A stretch of 64,000 nucleotides of DNA from Jacaranda mimosifolia. Taxonomy: Eukaryota; Streptophyta; Magnoliopsida; Lamiales; Bignoniaceae. The notes under the pieces are model-generated. The model was not told the DNA's origin. It did not search any database and saw only the letters and a list, made by a program, of their open reading frames with translations. A program made the translations under genes and the position numbers. Positions 11,891 through 23,599 of this stretch are shown one piece after another. The DNA is taken from the NCBI GenBank assembly GCA_018894105.1, contig CM032123.1, forward strand, positions 8,929,001 to 8,993,000, read 5' to 3'. Position 1 is the stretch's first letter. Each line of letters begins with the position of its first letter.

Positions 11891-12382
11891 TTTTATTTTT
11901 TTTGTGGAGGGGTGGGGGGGGCTTTCAAATCCAAGTGTTATATGTAGAATTTAATTATTTAAGGCACCAAAAATGCCATATATAGCCCATTAACTCGAGA
12001 CATCGAAAACAAATTTGGGTGAGAAATCAAAATCTAACCATCAGATATATAAAATGCCAACCTAAAGCAAGCAAATTAAAATTGATTATTCCCAGATGAA
12101 GTTTTTGTTTTACCTACTGATCATGGTGTTAAATTCATCGTTAAAAGGTTACATGATTTTCTGGATTTTCACCTCACCACTCACCAATCACTAGCAGTAT
12201 GTGACTGTGTACGATGATCATACTGATCGGGTGCCAGAGAATGATATTGCTTATTGGTTACTGATTGCCACAGCAGATGATGGTGACTTGTACCTCAGAA
12301 ATATACACGCCAAAAGGGTAAAACCACAGCTAAACAAATCAATGAGTAGGTCAAACATAAAAATGTTACCTGCAGCAGACTT
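11891..12382. other. Intergenic DNA, possible small coding remnant
   Basis: A plus-strand frame from 12201 begins MTVYDDHTDRVPENDIAYWL and is less AT-rich than its surroundings, but it runs into AT-rich repeat sequence and matches nothing I recognise. A GT-rich/G-run stretch lies near 11900-11920. I do not call a gene. Confidence 0.3.
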
Positions 12383-12678
12383 GGGGCCGTTTGATTTCAT
12401 TTTCATATTTTCTAACATTGGAATACATTACTTTATACATATTTTTACTCAATATACTTTTATTTTTTATTCTCAAAATACATTTGTCAATAACATATAT
12501 ATCTTTTCCTAATAACTTATATATTCTCTCTCTCTCTCTCTCTCTCCACACTTATAAGCTACTAAACTTAACATAATAATTATTTTCTCAACAATCTATC
12601 CAAATATAAACTCATTTTTACTAACTATATTTTAAAATTTTGAAAATGATGAAAATAAAAATAAAACCAAACAAGTCC
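12383..12678. mobile_element. MITE with GGCCGTTTG termini
   Basis: The left end GGGGCCGTTTGATTTCATTT is mirrored by the right end AAAATAAAACCAAACAAGTCC. A second copy of the family lies at 30291-30719. It contains a (CT)n microsatellite at about 12530-12546. The TSD could not be fixed, so the superfamily is open (PIF/Harbinger or hAT). Confidence 0.5.
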
Positions 12679-13032
12679 ATAGGTGGCATTTTAAAAGATA
12701 TCATAAAATATTTGGTAAAATTTTAAAAAATAAGTCGCTTACAACATTTCAAAAATGTAAAAAATTCTTCTTTTTTTTTTTTACAATATTAACAAACTTC
12801 ATTAATTTTGACCATATTAATTACAAAATTATTAATAACAAATTATAAATTCCAAAAATCTTATTTCTCTCCAAAAATGTTTTATTGTAAATATAAGATT
12901 CAACATTTTATAAATTTAAAAAATATTTTATTATAAAAATAAGATCTAGCATTTATAAATTTTAAAAAAATATGTTATATAATGTAAGAACTAATAAAAT
13001 TTTATAAATAAGCTCATCCAAACACCCTCTTG
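12679..13032. mobile_element. AT-rich MITE, hAT-like
   Basis: The right part ends AAATAAGCTCATCCAAACACCC, a terminus seen inverted in other elements of the window (near 15870 and 27930). The left limit is taken as the end of the neighbouring MITE. The interior is AT-rich with repeated AAAATATTTTATTATAAA words. The TSD is not resolved. Confidence 0.35.
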
Positions 13033-14144
13033 TCAGTGGCATGCAGTAGTAGGAAAAGAGCGACCAAGGTCACAAACCCTCATAACTCTAATGAAATCTT
13101 GATAGTAAACTCAGCAGCGATCCAAAAGTATTCCAGTTTTAATGCCTAAAGATGCACTTATATATTAGGTTTCGTTCCAGCTTTCATTGGCTGTTTTCCT
13201 AGAAAAAATAATGTTTCGGAAAATCTAGAACTCCAAAATTTATGTAGAAAAGAGCTAGAAGATGAAATCCATCAAGGGCTTTGAAAGGAAAGTACATACT
13301 AATAATTCTATCAACAACAGAGCTTTCAGATATCTATCATATTCATACCCATGCATCTTCTTAGGGAAAACTAATTCGTACGAAGTTTACTGTTTCCTAA
13401 GAGAATTATCTCCCGTCACTAATTAAACCTAGAAGACTTAGAAATGTGAAATACCACAAAACAACATGCATCAGACCATTCCCACGAGCGCAAAAACATC
13501 TTACAAGAAAATTCAAAGCATGTTTTTTTTAAGGCTTTTGAGGTTTCATCTTCCATTGCTTTCAGCATTAATTGGGCTGGATTCTTTCATATCAGTAGTT
13601 AGAAATGATGTTGAACCAGTGACGAGAACCCACATTAGCATTCATGAGGGATGTCATATAAGCACGTCAGTATAAGGACAAGGCATATAAAATCACTTAA
13701 AAGCAACTTGTACAATTGAACAACCAGCATATGCATTCAGTTAATTATACCAAAAATCCTTAAATACACTTAACTAATGCTACATACTTCACACGCTTCT
13801 TGGCCACATACATAATTCTGGACACCAAAAAAAGGGGGGGGAAAATACACTTCATAGATTTTTCAAAGATCAAAAGCAAATGACTTAATCAAGCACAGGA
13901 GTAGAATGAACTATTGCTGTTCATATTAAATAGCTTATGGAAATATTAAGTTACTATCATTTTGGCAGACGCAACTATAAGCTTGAGCTGTCAAAACATT
14001 ACCAATTTTCTATTGGTTAATGACGCAGCAAGGCTGTAAAAGTTTTCACGCCATCCCTGAAAATGGAAGTAATTGTACTTTGATCTTCTTTCCTGGACAA
14101 CCTTGGATGAATTATTGCTGTTCCTATTCAGACAGGGCCATGCA
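13033..14144 (-). other. Downstream flank of the KNOX gene, including its 3' UTR
   Basis: No separate gene is supported. The bases just left of the KNOX stop (about 13950-14144) should be its 3' UTR on the minus strand. I found no canonical AATAAA in that strand near the stop, so the polyadenylation site is not placed. A short frame at 13466-13675 is not recognisable. Confidence 0.4.
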
Positions 14145-17100
14145 TCAAGGCCCCAGCCTGTAAGGACCTTCGCCCATATAATGACCTTCCATGTAGAGTG
14201 CAGCATTTTGTGGATGCAGGCCGTCCATCACCATAAATTGCATGTCTTCTGAAGGCTTCCAGTGCCGTTTTCTTTGGTTAATGAACCAGTTATTTATCTG
14301 TTTCTGGTCCAAACCAGTTGATTCAGCCAATGCCACCTTCTCTGACTCCTGAAAGGAAACAAGAAACCGGAAGATTGATGGTTTATAATTTATATAACAA
14401 GGAAAGAAAATTTTCTCTACAAGAGAACACCCTTCACTAATGAAAATTTGTGACGAATAGAATTCTACTAATAGGATTTCATTACAGATCGAAAACAGAT
14501 GTAGTGAATTTTTGATAGATTACTACTTATTTGAAAAAAGAACTAAAACATATAAAAGTAAAGATACTTGTGATGAATATAAAGAGTGTATACTAATATG
14601 AGAAGTTCTTCACAGATTTCATAACTCTAAATATTGTGATTGAATGATATTTCAATCCGTATTGAAAATTCCATCACAAAATTAATTCTATAATGCAATT
14701 TATTTTCATCACACAAATAATCAGTGACGAAGCAGATTTATGGAATAAATCCATCACATAATCATATTTTATTCCATATTTCATTAAATTTGTGATGGAT
14801 TTTTGGTTGGTGAAGGAATACCCAAATGGTATTAAATTACAAAGTGTAAAAAGTAATGCAGACATACCGATGGATATGGCCACTTGTAATGTAATTCCCA
14901 CCAGCTGAGTAGTTTCTGGCGGGCATCTTTGGGCAGTTTCCCTTTCTTCTTTTTCTTGGACAGCTCTTGCTTGAGACTACTTAAATATCCACTATACTTC
15001 TTCAGGAGGTGGTTTTTAAGTTCTCGGTCTTCTGCTCGTGGATCAATCTCGGGAAGTCCTGTTTCGCCACCACTGTTATCTTGATCTTCTTCGGATGAAC
15101 CAACACCCTCGCACTTCTCCTCTTTTATTCATTCATTGAGCCCAAAGAATGAACAAAGTAAATACATAAAATTCATGGACAAGTTATTGCACAAAATACA
15201 GATGAAGTAATATTACATAACAAGGGCAATAAGTGAAAGTTATTACATCTATATCAAATTACTAGTTGCTTATAATGCATTTAAGAAAAACAATTTAATG
15301 TCCAAGCAATCAAACCAACTGAAGTAAACACAAAGAATGCAGTGCCAAAACCATTTCAATAGGAATGTAAAACTATGAAGAGAAACATAAAAGATGTTCA
15401 AAGTTATAACACGTCTAATTTTGATTGATACAAGATCATACTGGTGAAAGCAACTTTATCATGGTAAAACTTTCTATACAAAGAACACACTGGAGGATTC
15501 TTAATTCTATGCACATGAGACGGATGGATGATTCATTTTATAATAACATCAAGCGAGAGGAAATTATATTTATAGTATGGCAGAAATTCATGAACCTTTT
15601 CCCTCTTAAGGGTAAACCAACAACATTGGGAGAAGATCAATTTTGTTAAAATCAAGTCAACAAAATATAGGAATCATAAATTTCATTGCTTGCTATCTTT
15701 TGTACTTATCAAATATTGCAATAACAAATGATATCTATGATGAATTGCTTTGCTCTCACATACGCATGGCCTAAGTTAGAAGAAATTATTACAGGGATCT
15801 AGAAAAAGCAATCATGAAATGCAATCTTTAAATATATGCAAGTAGCGTTGAATGCATTAAGGACTAAAAGAGTGTTTCGATGGGCTTAAGCTCCATGAAA
15901 CATCTTATAAAATGTTATAACACACTTGAATGCTTATAAGATGTTATAAAGTGAGTGGTAAAATGTTTAAAAAATGAACTTGTATGCACCTAAAATAAGA
16001 GACTAACATCTTATAAGTTCCTAAAAAAATGTAAGGAATTCCTGACTCATCCTGAAGATGTTAAAAAACTCATTTAATCCTAATTATACTAATTAGAAAA
16101 TTGGTATTACTATCATCTTATAAGTTTCAAAATCTTATTATATCCAAACACTTTAAAAGTTTATATTTTAAATAAGATCTAGTATCTTATGTGTTTCAAA
16201 AATATTTTATAAATTGAAAGAACTTATAAGATCATTTAAACAAGCTTAACCAACCACTCATATTATATATTACAAATGAAAGAATAATTAAACATGTCAT
16301 ATCATGATGCATAAGTTTCAAACAAAATGAATAAAAAAGTCACCACAAGACAAAATATAAAAAGCTCTTATATTTCCATAATATACAGCAAGACATATAT
16401 AAGATTATGTGGCACCAACAAATTCAAAATGGCCAAAAGTTTATTTCATTTGTTTTTGGTTCCTTTCAGAATCAATAGCGCATATATAATTTCTTTTGGT
16501 TATTACTAATCACCATATTAGTTTATAAATTACTGATTTTCAGTTCATAGTTTATACACCAAAAACTGAAAAAGAGATGCCTAGCTGATATTTTTGGTCA
16601 ACATGATCGTTCTCTCGAAACAAAGTTGGACGTAAAGAAACTATTATAAGAAGAAGAGTCATTATAAGGATCGGACTTAATAGTCGGTTGATTTTAAAAG
16701 TGAAACTAAATATGGTAATATAATTAAAATGGGCAAATTGCATTTTACCCTCCTGTAAAAAAGGAAAAGAGCAAAAAGACCCCTATGAAAAAAAAAATAG
16801 GCAACAAACCTCTTTCTGATTTTAAAAAAATAGCACACCGCCTCCCCCTTATAATTTGATGCAATTTAGTCATAATTTTAATGTATAAGGACTATACTAG
16901 CCCTAATTATTTCATAAATTTTTTATTTTATTTATTTATTCTTTTTAAATATATTTTTATATATCTTCTTTCTTTTATTCTTTTATTTATTTTTTTTAAA
17001 TACAATTAAATTTTATTCTTTTATTTATTTTTTCTTTTTAAATTTAAAAATTATTTTTAACTTTCATTTATCTACTTTATTCTATTTTTTATTTTTATAT

Positions 17101-18342
17101 AAATATAAAATATATATAGAAATATAATATATTATAAATACATTAATATATTACAAACATAAACATAATATACTTGGCATGCTCCATTTATAATATATTA
17201 TAAATATAAATATAATATATTACAAATACATTGGTAATGTTTGGATATGAATTATATGTTCTAAATTATGTGTTTTGGGAGAATGAGTTTTAGGAGTGGA
17301 GTTGGAGAATGTAAAATTTGTGTTTATAATATATGTTTGTTTTATGTTTTGGGAATAGTTAGAAAATTATTTTGGAAAATTTTAGTATGTTTATTTATGT
17401 TTTGAGGGAAACAAATTCTACTCTAACAGTCAAATCAATGTTTTTTTTGTTGAATTTTTGGGTTGAAAATAGGGTTAAGTAATCTTTTTATTGTTAGAAT
17501 AATAATAAAATATGTATGGTGTATATATATAATATATATATTATATTTATGTGTATATATTGAAAAATGGAAAAGTTTTGGGGATAACAAAAGATAGAAT
17601 AGAATATTTTGAGAAATTTAATTTGACATTTTGGAGGAAAAAATTATTTTCCCAAAATGTAACTGTTTAGCCATTATATTTATGTGTGTGTATATATATA
17701 TAAATAAATAAAACAAAAATATACCCACCCCACCCCACCTTTACTCACAGCCTCTGCGAGCGGTGGCCTCAATCATGAGTGCGGCCATGGCCAGCTGTGG
17801 ACCATGGCCGACGCCGTCCACAGCTGGCCATGGCCATCTTCACAGAGGCAGCCATGGCACGGCCGCTTCTATGAGTGGCGACCATTGCCCAACTGGTGGT
17901 GGGATGGGGAAGGGTTGTTGGGGGTTGGGGGGGGGGGGGTTGGAAGAGGGGAGAGTTGCAGGGTATATATATAAATATGTATCTATAATACATACATATA
18001 TTTAATTAAATATAAATATAGTTATATATAAATAAGTATATATTTAAATATATGTATAATATTTTATATTTTTTTATAGCCAAAAGTAATGTGAACCATT
18101 GATTTTTTTTAATTCATCTAACGGTTGAAAATAGGGTTGAGTAATCTTTTTATTGTTAGAATAATAATAAAATATGTATGGTGTATATATCTAATATACA
18201 TTATATTTATGAGTATATATTGAAAAATGGGAAAGTTTTGGGAATAACAAAAGATAGAATAAGATATTTTGAGAAATTTAATTTGACATTTTGGAGGAAA
18301 AAATTGTTTTCCCAAAATGTAACCGTTTAGCCATTATATTTA

Positions 18343-18376
<34 letters not shown>

Positions 18377-21300
18377 AATAAATAAAAGAAAAATATACCC
18401 ACCCCACCCCACCTTTCAACAGCAAAAATCATAAAATAATCGCACTTGCCCATGCGTGAATTACACCACGGGACGGAGGGGGTAATTTGCTATTTTTATA
18501 AAATCACAAGGAGGCTTGCTGCCTTTTTTTTTTTTTTTTCATAGAGGGTCTTTTTGCTCTTTTTCATTTTCACAGGGTAAAACCTAATTTGCCCTAATTA
18601 AAACCAACAAGAAAGAAGTCAATAATATTAGAGGAGGGATGGTCAATTCCTAATTGGAATGCTAAACTATAGTAATCAGATCTAATTAAGAAAATGAAAG
18701 CTCCAATTCCAAAAATCAAATAAAAGAACACCATTGTTCTCAATTTCTAGAAAAAGGTATTCCTCATTTGTAATAAGAAAATTCTTAAAATGAAAATGAA
18801 TTCATAAAAAAGAAAAAAGAAAAATTAAGATCTCTACCCTAGTTGATGTTCGTCACATCAAGTTCAACTCACATTTGAAATCCTAATATTTCAATAAACA
18901 TACTTCAAATTGAATTTCAGTTCAGCAATTTGTTTTTGATCAATTCCATTTCCTTTCCTTGCTAGATGAAGATCCAAATGGAACAGCATCCCAAGGTAAC
19001 AGGTAGTTAAATTGATACAAGAATCTGTTGCCCCACAGAGTTTAAAAGATAACTTGGCTGCTAAAACTATATGAAAAGATTCACCAGTTATCAGTGTTGC
19101 CCCAGCAGAACTAGTAGGCACTCATGAGGGAAATAATCTTTATGTGGAAATGAAGGAATTTGAAGTGATTATTAAAAAAAATATTACAGAATTAAAATAG
19201 CTCTAGTTTATGGCCAGATCAATAAACCGTCGGGAGCTCATATCAGAGTTTGACTACCCCGACAATGGCGGAATATTATTGGGATGTTAATGAAAAAGAC
19301 ATACTTCTATTTATCGAAATTACCTTCTGTTCCATCTTAATTGCAAAGGTCGACCAGACAAAAAGGGAATAGGCCCACCTTATTATTCTTATTCCTACAT
19401 GTTTCCATTCCTAGGGATATTACTGTGTATTTTGCTTGTGTTTATTCTTTCTCAATTCGAAATCATAATCAATTTAATGAATTGGTTTCTCCATAATGTT
19501 GGGTCAGAATCGACGTACCCTCATGTTAAGAAAAACTTAAGACCGACATAAATAAAACAAAAGACAAAGATCCCTAAAAAGAAAAATGTACTATGGAGAA
19601 AGATCATCCATGGTCTAATAAAATAACACTTCATGGCACAATTCAAAAAAGGATAGGAGTTACTTCAAATGAATAAGATATATACAATGAAGTTACATGC
19701 CGATACATACAATAAAAATTTTCATCTCAATTATATGTCTACTCAATAGCATGCATGTCCAGCCACAAACTTTAGTATGTAATGTTTACATATTTTCTGT
19801 ACATGTTTCACACTCATGGTATTTCACAAATGCATAATACCTACATCTACCTCTCAATGACCCAATTTTAGACATAGTATGCTACAATGAGAAGAATTTG
19901 TTGTCCCATGTTTTTTTGTCATTAAGACTCTTATGATTGAATAAAAATGATGGAAGGATTACTTACTGACTTAAAAGAAGCTAACAGTGTGCTTAGCTTT
20001 ACAAGGACTAATAGTTAACAAGATGGAGGTGACCTACGAGTATATGGACTTTCCTGTTCTAAAAGTTCATATTTGCAACTAGTGGCTGCTATATGTATAT
20101 TCCTCCAAAACAAGTATCGCTCATATAACTGACAAGTTTTAGCTTGCAATCCAAGAGTAGTTATCTTCCACAAGGTTGAGAGAGCTGTATAGAAGAATAT
20201 TAAGTAGGAAATTGATAGAAGGGTTGGATATAGGAAGATGTAAAATATATGTTGTTAACAAATTATTTCCAGATTAAGAATCTTAATCTAATTAGCAAAA
20301 ACATAGTTTCAATGTATCGCATATTTTGTCCAATGTTTTCAGGAAATTCTTTTTAAATTACAATTCTATATGCCAAAAGCTACAAATTATGGAATTTGGC
20401 ATTACATTTTTAGTTGCTAGTCTCCCTATGGAAAAGAAAATTATTAATAGCAAAAGATTAAGTAATGTGAGACTTATCATTAAGAATGACATTAATAACA
20501 AAAAAATTAAGTGACAATATAAATATATTACTAACAACATACGTTAAGTGATAAAAAAATATTATTTTCTTTACTAATAATATATATTAAGTAACAATAA
20601 CTTCCGTTTTGCTCCATGATGACGCGAAGCGACCCTATTGAGTATCCAACAACGAGATGAGTCTTTTGCCAAAATGCTTCTCCAGAAGCATTCATATTGA
20701 CAAGGGTAGTGAACAAATGATCACATCACTCAGTAAACAAGATAGAAATGGAAAAAAGTAGAATCATGGAAAGATCAAAAACAACAACATCAACAAAAAA
20801 AAAAAAAAAAAAAAGGAACTATAAATGTAGAAATCCTTAACATGTTAAAAAGGAAAAGAGTAAAAATAGTTCATATAATTTTCTGCACAAATGGGAAGAC
20901 TTGTGATGGGACAGATAGCAGATTATGATTGAATTTAAGCTCCTTCGAATAATATCACTGAAGAATAACACAAATCCACAGAAAAAAGTAAATAAATAAA
21001 TAAAAGAAACAGAAATAAAGAAAAGCAGCATATAGCACAGAAAAAGAAATAAATATATTAATATAAACAGAAACCTGACAGTAGGGTACAGACTACATCG
21101 GTAGCTCACTGATATGAACAGCATCCTATGTTTCTCATTTTTCCAAAGCCTAAAAGCTAAATTGCAAATGCAAACTGTTCTCTCCACACAAAACCAAGAA
21201 ATGACAAAATTAATGGTTGGTATAATCCGTGTTCAGGTTGCAGACATGCACATAATATTACAAATCCCAGATTCAGCCATCTGCTGTAGTAAATATTCGT

Positions 21301-21962
21301 AATATATATAATTTATATATGTTGTATGCATAGAGAGAAAGAGGCATATGAAGATTAAGATAATTAAAATGATTATACTAAGTATTACGATGATCTTGTC
21401 AGAAGGAAGATTGGGAACCCATCAAAAAGTTAAAAACTGTGATTGGAGAAACAAACGTTTGATTCATCATTGTTTAAATTAAAGCAGAAGATGGGATTGT
21501 GTCCCTGTAATTTTTTCTTCATTTTTTATTAGCATAATGGAACCAAATCATATCTTTTTACTATACACTCGTGATTAGGGTTTTTTTAAATTTTTTTTTC
21601 CCCCTTAGCTTTGGCACTCGTGACAAGGCGTTGGAAAATGATGGTATCAGTCAAACTTCTGTTCACTGGGAAATAGCAAAGGGGCAATATTGAATGAAGG
21701 AGCTGTAATTCTGTGCAGAGAAGAAGCCTATGGTATTCAAGAGTCAAAAGCACCACCACCACCCACTCCACACACCCCCTCCCCACCCCTACCCCCCCAT
21801 TTTGGGTGGGGGTTGGACAGTTTCAACTATCAGTTTTGCACTGCACAAGGAAAATCCAGGCTACATTCATCACTGGACAACACTAGGATTTGGGACTCAA
21901 AAGCAACCAGCAATTATTCTTCTGTTTGTTCTTTCCAAGATAGGCAATGTTTGTGAAGGATG

Positions 21963-22005
<43 letters not shown>

Positions 22006-23003
22006 AAGAAAAATGGAAAAAGAATGTACCTGAGTTGAAGATCCGGACAGGTCCGTTGGTAAGCATGTTCAGTTGTGTTTCTATCCGCCGCATGAACTCC
22101 ATGGCTTCTTGTAAAGGCCTGGTCAGCTCCTCTCGATACTTCACCAGCATATCATAGTAAGCTTCCTGCATTCAGATCAGACTTTGAGATCCAAGAATGG
22201 TTGTCAAAATCCCACGAAGCAAAATGGGAGCACAAAAGACCCATTAAGCCTAAAACCAAAAAATCAGTGTCTTAAAGAATAACGAAGCAGTAAATATTAA
22301 CAACCATGAACTGATCGAGTTCTGGATCCTTTGGATCATCTCTGCTGGCCGCTGCAGCTCGCTGCCTTGCCTCAAACTCCTGTCGGACCGCCGTCAGCCG
22401 CGCCACCACTTCCGGCGGAGCTCCTACCTTCATATATCGTATGTGAGAGAGAGAGAGAGAGAGAGGAGGGTTATGTGTCAGCACATAGAATGAAAATGAA
22501 TTCTCTAGTTTGAATTGATGAAAATAAGTATATAATTGTGCTTTGAAAAAAAGGGTAACCTTTTGACAATCCATGTACGCTTCCAAAAGGTTGGAATACT
22601 GAGGATGGGCAATAATCTTGGCTTTTATAGCATCAACCTCGCCATGATTCTCATGACTTTCCTGCCGCCTGTGATGACTATGATGATGTTCTTGAACATT
22701 CAGATGATGCCCTCTAATTATAGAAGGATAATGAAACCTCGGAGCATGATTCTGTGAGGAAGTTCCAGCTTCAGTTTTCACAATCGGATGCTGCTGTCCG
22801 TCAGATTGATCATAACAATCACCGGATTGAAGATGAAAGCCACTCATCGGCGCCAACTGGCTATGATGATTGGTCGTCGACCCACTACTTGTTCTTCCAT
22901 ACACAGAAGAGCTTGGCGCCAGAACTGGACCACTACCGTACAGAAAACCACCACTCCCCCTTGAATTTGTATTTTCGCTCAGCTGATGATTGTATTCCTC
23001 CAT
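14145..23003 (-). CDS. KNAT1: Class I KNOX TALE homeobox transcription factor, KNAT1/BREVIPEDICELLUS type
   Basis: This is a nuclear DNA-binding protein; KNAT1-type KNOX factors keep meristem cells undifferentiated and shape internodes, usually paired with BELL proteins. Coding exons on the minus strand are 23003-22560, 22427-22305, 22165-22030, 15121-14868 and 14348-14145 (stop TGA). They total 1161 nt, 386 residues, and all junctions are GT-AG and in phase. Domains: KNOX1 about 123-168, KNOX2 about 182-230, ELK about 268-289 and homeodomain about 290-352, with the TALE loop PYP at 316-318, WFINQR at 340-345 and basic KKKKKGK at 290. The N-terminus ([13 protein letters not shown]) and C-terminus (GPYRLGP) resemble the KNAT1 clade rather than STM or KNAT2/6. 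Length is close to Arabidopsis KNAT1 (398). Introns are 132, 139, 6908 and 519 bp; a long intron before the ELK exon is common in class I KNOX genes. The sequence shows no defect. Confidence 0.93.
14415..14830. mobile_element. CACTA-like MITE inside KNOX intron 4
   Basis: The left end TCTCTACAAGAGAACACCCTT closely resembles the tip CACTATAAGAAAACACCCCTT of the element at 26488-27176. The interior shares AAATTTGTGACGAA and TCCATCACA words in both orientations. It fills most of the 519-bp intron 4. The tips are mutated, so the ends are approximate and no TSD is claimed. Confidence 0.55.
16731..18594. mobile_element. MULE-like non-autonomous element (1.86 kb) in KNOX intron 3
   Basis: The left end GGGCAAATTGCATTTTACCC matches the reverse complement of the right end, GGGCAAATTAGGTTTTACCC. 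The match extends over about 110 bp, including GAGCAAAAAGACCC on both arms. The flanks are TAATTAAAAT and TAATTAAAAC, giving a 9-bp TSD TAATTAAAA. The interior carries a large direct repeat and a GC-rich island (17750-17940). There is no transposase; the ORFs in the GC-rich island overlap on both strands and are not recognised. Confidence 0.75.
17461..18416 (+). repeat. Direct repeat of about 285 bp inside the MULE-like element
   Basis: Copy 1 at 17461-17742 and copy 2 at 18123-18416 both begin GGTTGAAAATAGGGTT and end with ACCCACCCCACCCCACCTTT. They differ by scattered substitutions and by a longer (TG)n in copy 2 (18342-18367). They bracket the GC-rich island and an AT-rich spacer. Similar sequence also occurs at about 33890-34070. 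Confidence 0.85.
21966..22001 (+). repeat. (CT)n microsatellite next to KNOX exon 3
   Basis: Thirty-six bases of CT lie 28 bp beyond the exon 3 donor. On the coding strand this is a GA run just inside intron 3, preceded by TTTTTCTTTTGCAG, which itself looks like a 3' splice site. Length variation here would be a convenient marker. Confidence 0.95.
22444..22465 (+). repeat. (GA)n microsatellite in KNOX intron 1
   Basis: A GA run of about 22 bases on the plus strand is CT-rich on the coding strand. It lies close to the exon 2 acceptor (exon starts at 22427) and probably serves as its polypyrimidine tract. Confidence 0.9.
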
Positions 23004-23099
23004 TTTTAAAGAACCCCAGATGATTAAACTGAAAAAACAACACGCAGAGAAAAAAACCCTTTTTGAAAATTCACGAAACTGTTGGAGAAAAATGAAACC

Positions 23100-23132
23100 C
23101 TAGAGAGCAGGCATGAAATTAAACCAGGTCAT
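23100..23132 (-). other. Short upstream ORF in the KNOX 5' leader
   Basis: On the coding strand an ATG at 23132 opens a ten-codon frame ending in TAG at 23100, with a second in-frame ATG at 23114. It lies 97 bp upstream of the main ATG. If the transcript begins near the proximal TATA box, the uORF is within the leader and could lower translation of KNOX. This is inference from position only. Confidence 0.45.
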
Positions 23133-23207
23133 CAAACAACAAGGCCTAAGCTAAAAGCGAGTGAAGATCTCTCTTTTCTTCCCTCAGAAAGTGAAAATTG
23201 GAGGTTT

Positions 23208-23217
23208 CTATTTATTT
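23208..23217 (-). promoter_or_regulatory. Candidate TATA box of the KNOX gene
   Basis: The coding strand reads AAATAAATAG about 205 bp upstream of the ATG, followed by a purine/pyrimidine-rich leader (GGGAAGAAAAGAGAGATC). A second, longer TATA-like run lies at about 23459-23480. Either could be used; the distal one would give a leader of over 400 nt that includes a CCAAT at about 23393. Confidence 0.4.
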
Positions 23218-23599
23218 TTCATTTTGGAGTTTTCAAGGGGCCTGGAGATGAAGTTGCTAAAGTGTGGCTTATGCATCTTAAAGGAAGGGATTATGAGATG
23301 AAAATAAAAGGCATGGAGATGCAGAATTCACATGGCCGTGGCAGCCGTCTGAACGGGGCGAGGAGAAAGGCAGAAGGAAGGGTGGCGATTGGCCGGAATC
23401 AGCAGTGGCAGTGTGCCTTGGGTGGGTGACAAGACGTTCTTTCTTGAAGAATAAACAAATATATATATATGTATATATAACTTGAAAATTAATTGTTGGA
23501 AAGCAGTGAAAGACCACTACTTGACAAGTAAACCAGTTAGATTTTTCTGCTTTCCTTTCTAGCTTTTTTTTGTTTTTCTAATTTTCTTTTAGCATATAT

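Larger units (their letters stand above)
15122..22029 (-). other. KNOX intron 3 (6.9 kb)
   Basis: The intron runs from the donor GTACAT after residue 234 to an acceptor AAAAG before EEKCEG, phase 1. It contains a MITE-like stretch with TTATAAG words (about 15870-16245), the MULE-like insertion at 16731-18594, worn CACTA-type sequence (about 20460-20600), a poly(A) run at 20795-20814 and a (CT)n microsatellite beside the donor. Small frames at 18891-19121 and 20531-20716 (minus) have near-normal amino acid composition but are unrecognised and may be captured fragments. No nested gene is supported. Confidence 0.8.

Noticed and set aside
20837..21187. 116-codon minus ORF in KNOX intron 3
   Set aside because: It is rich in Phe, Leu and Tyr from T-rich DNA, with no domain; it lies in an intron without any sign of a nested gene.
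22754..23429. Plus-strand ORFs over the KNOX first exon and promoter
   Set aside because: They are antisense shadows of KNOX exon 1 and its leader.
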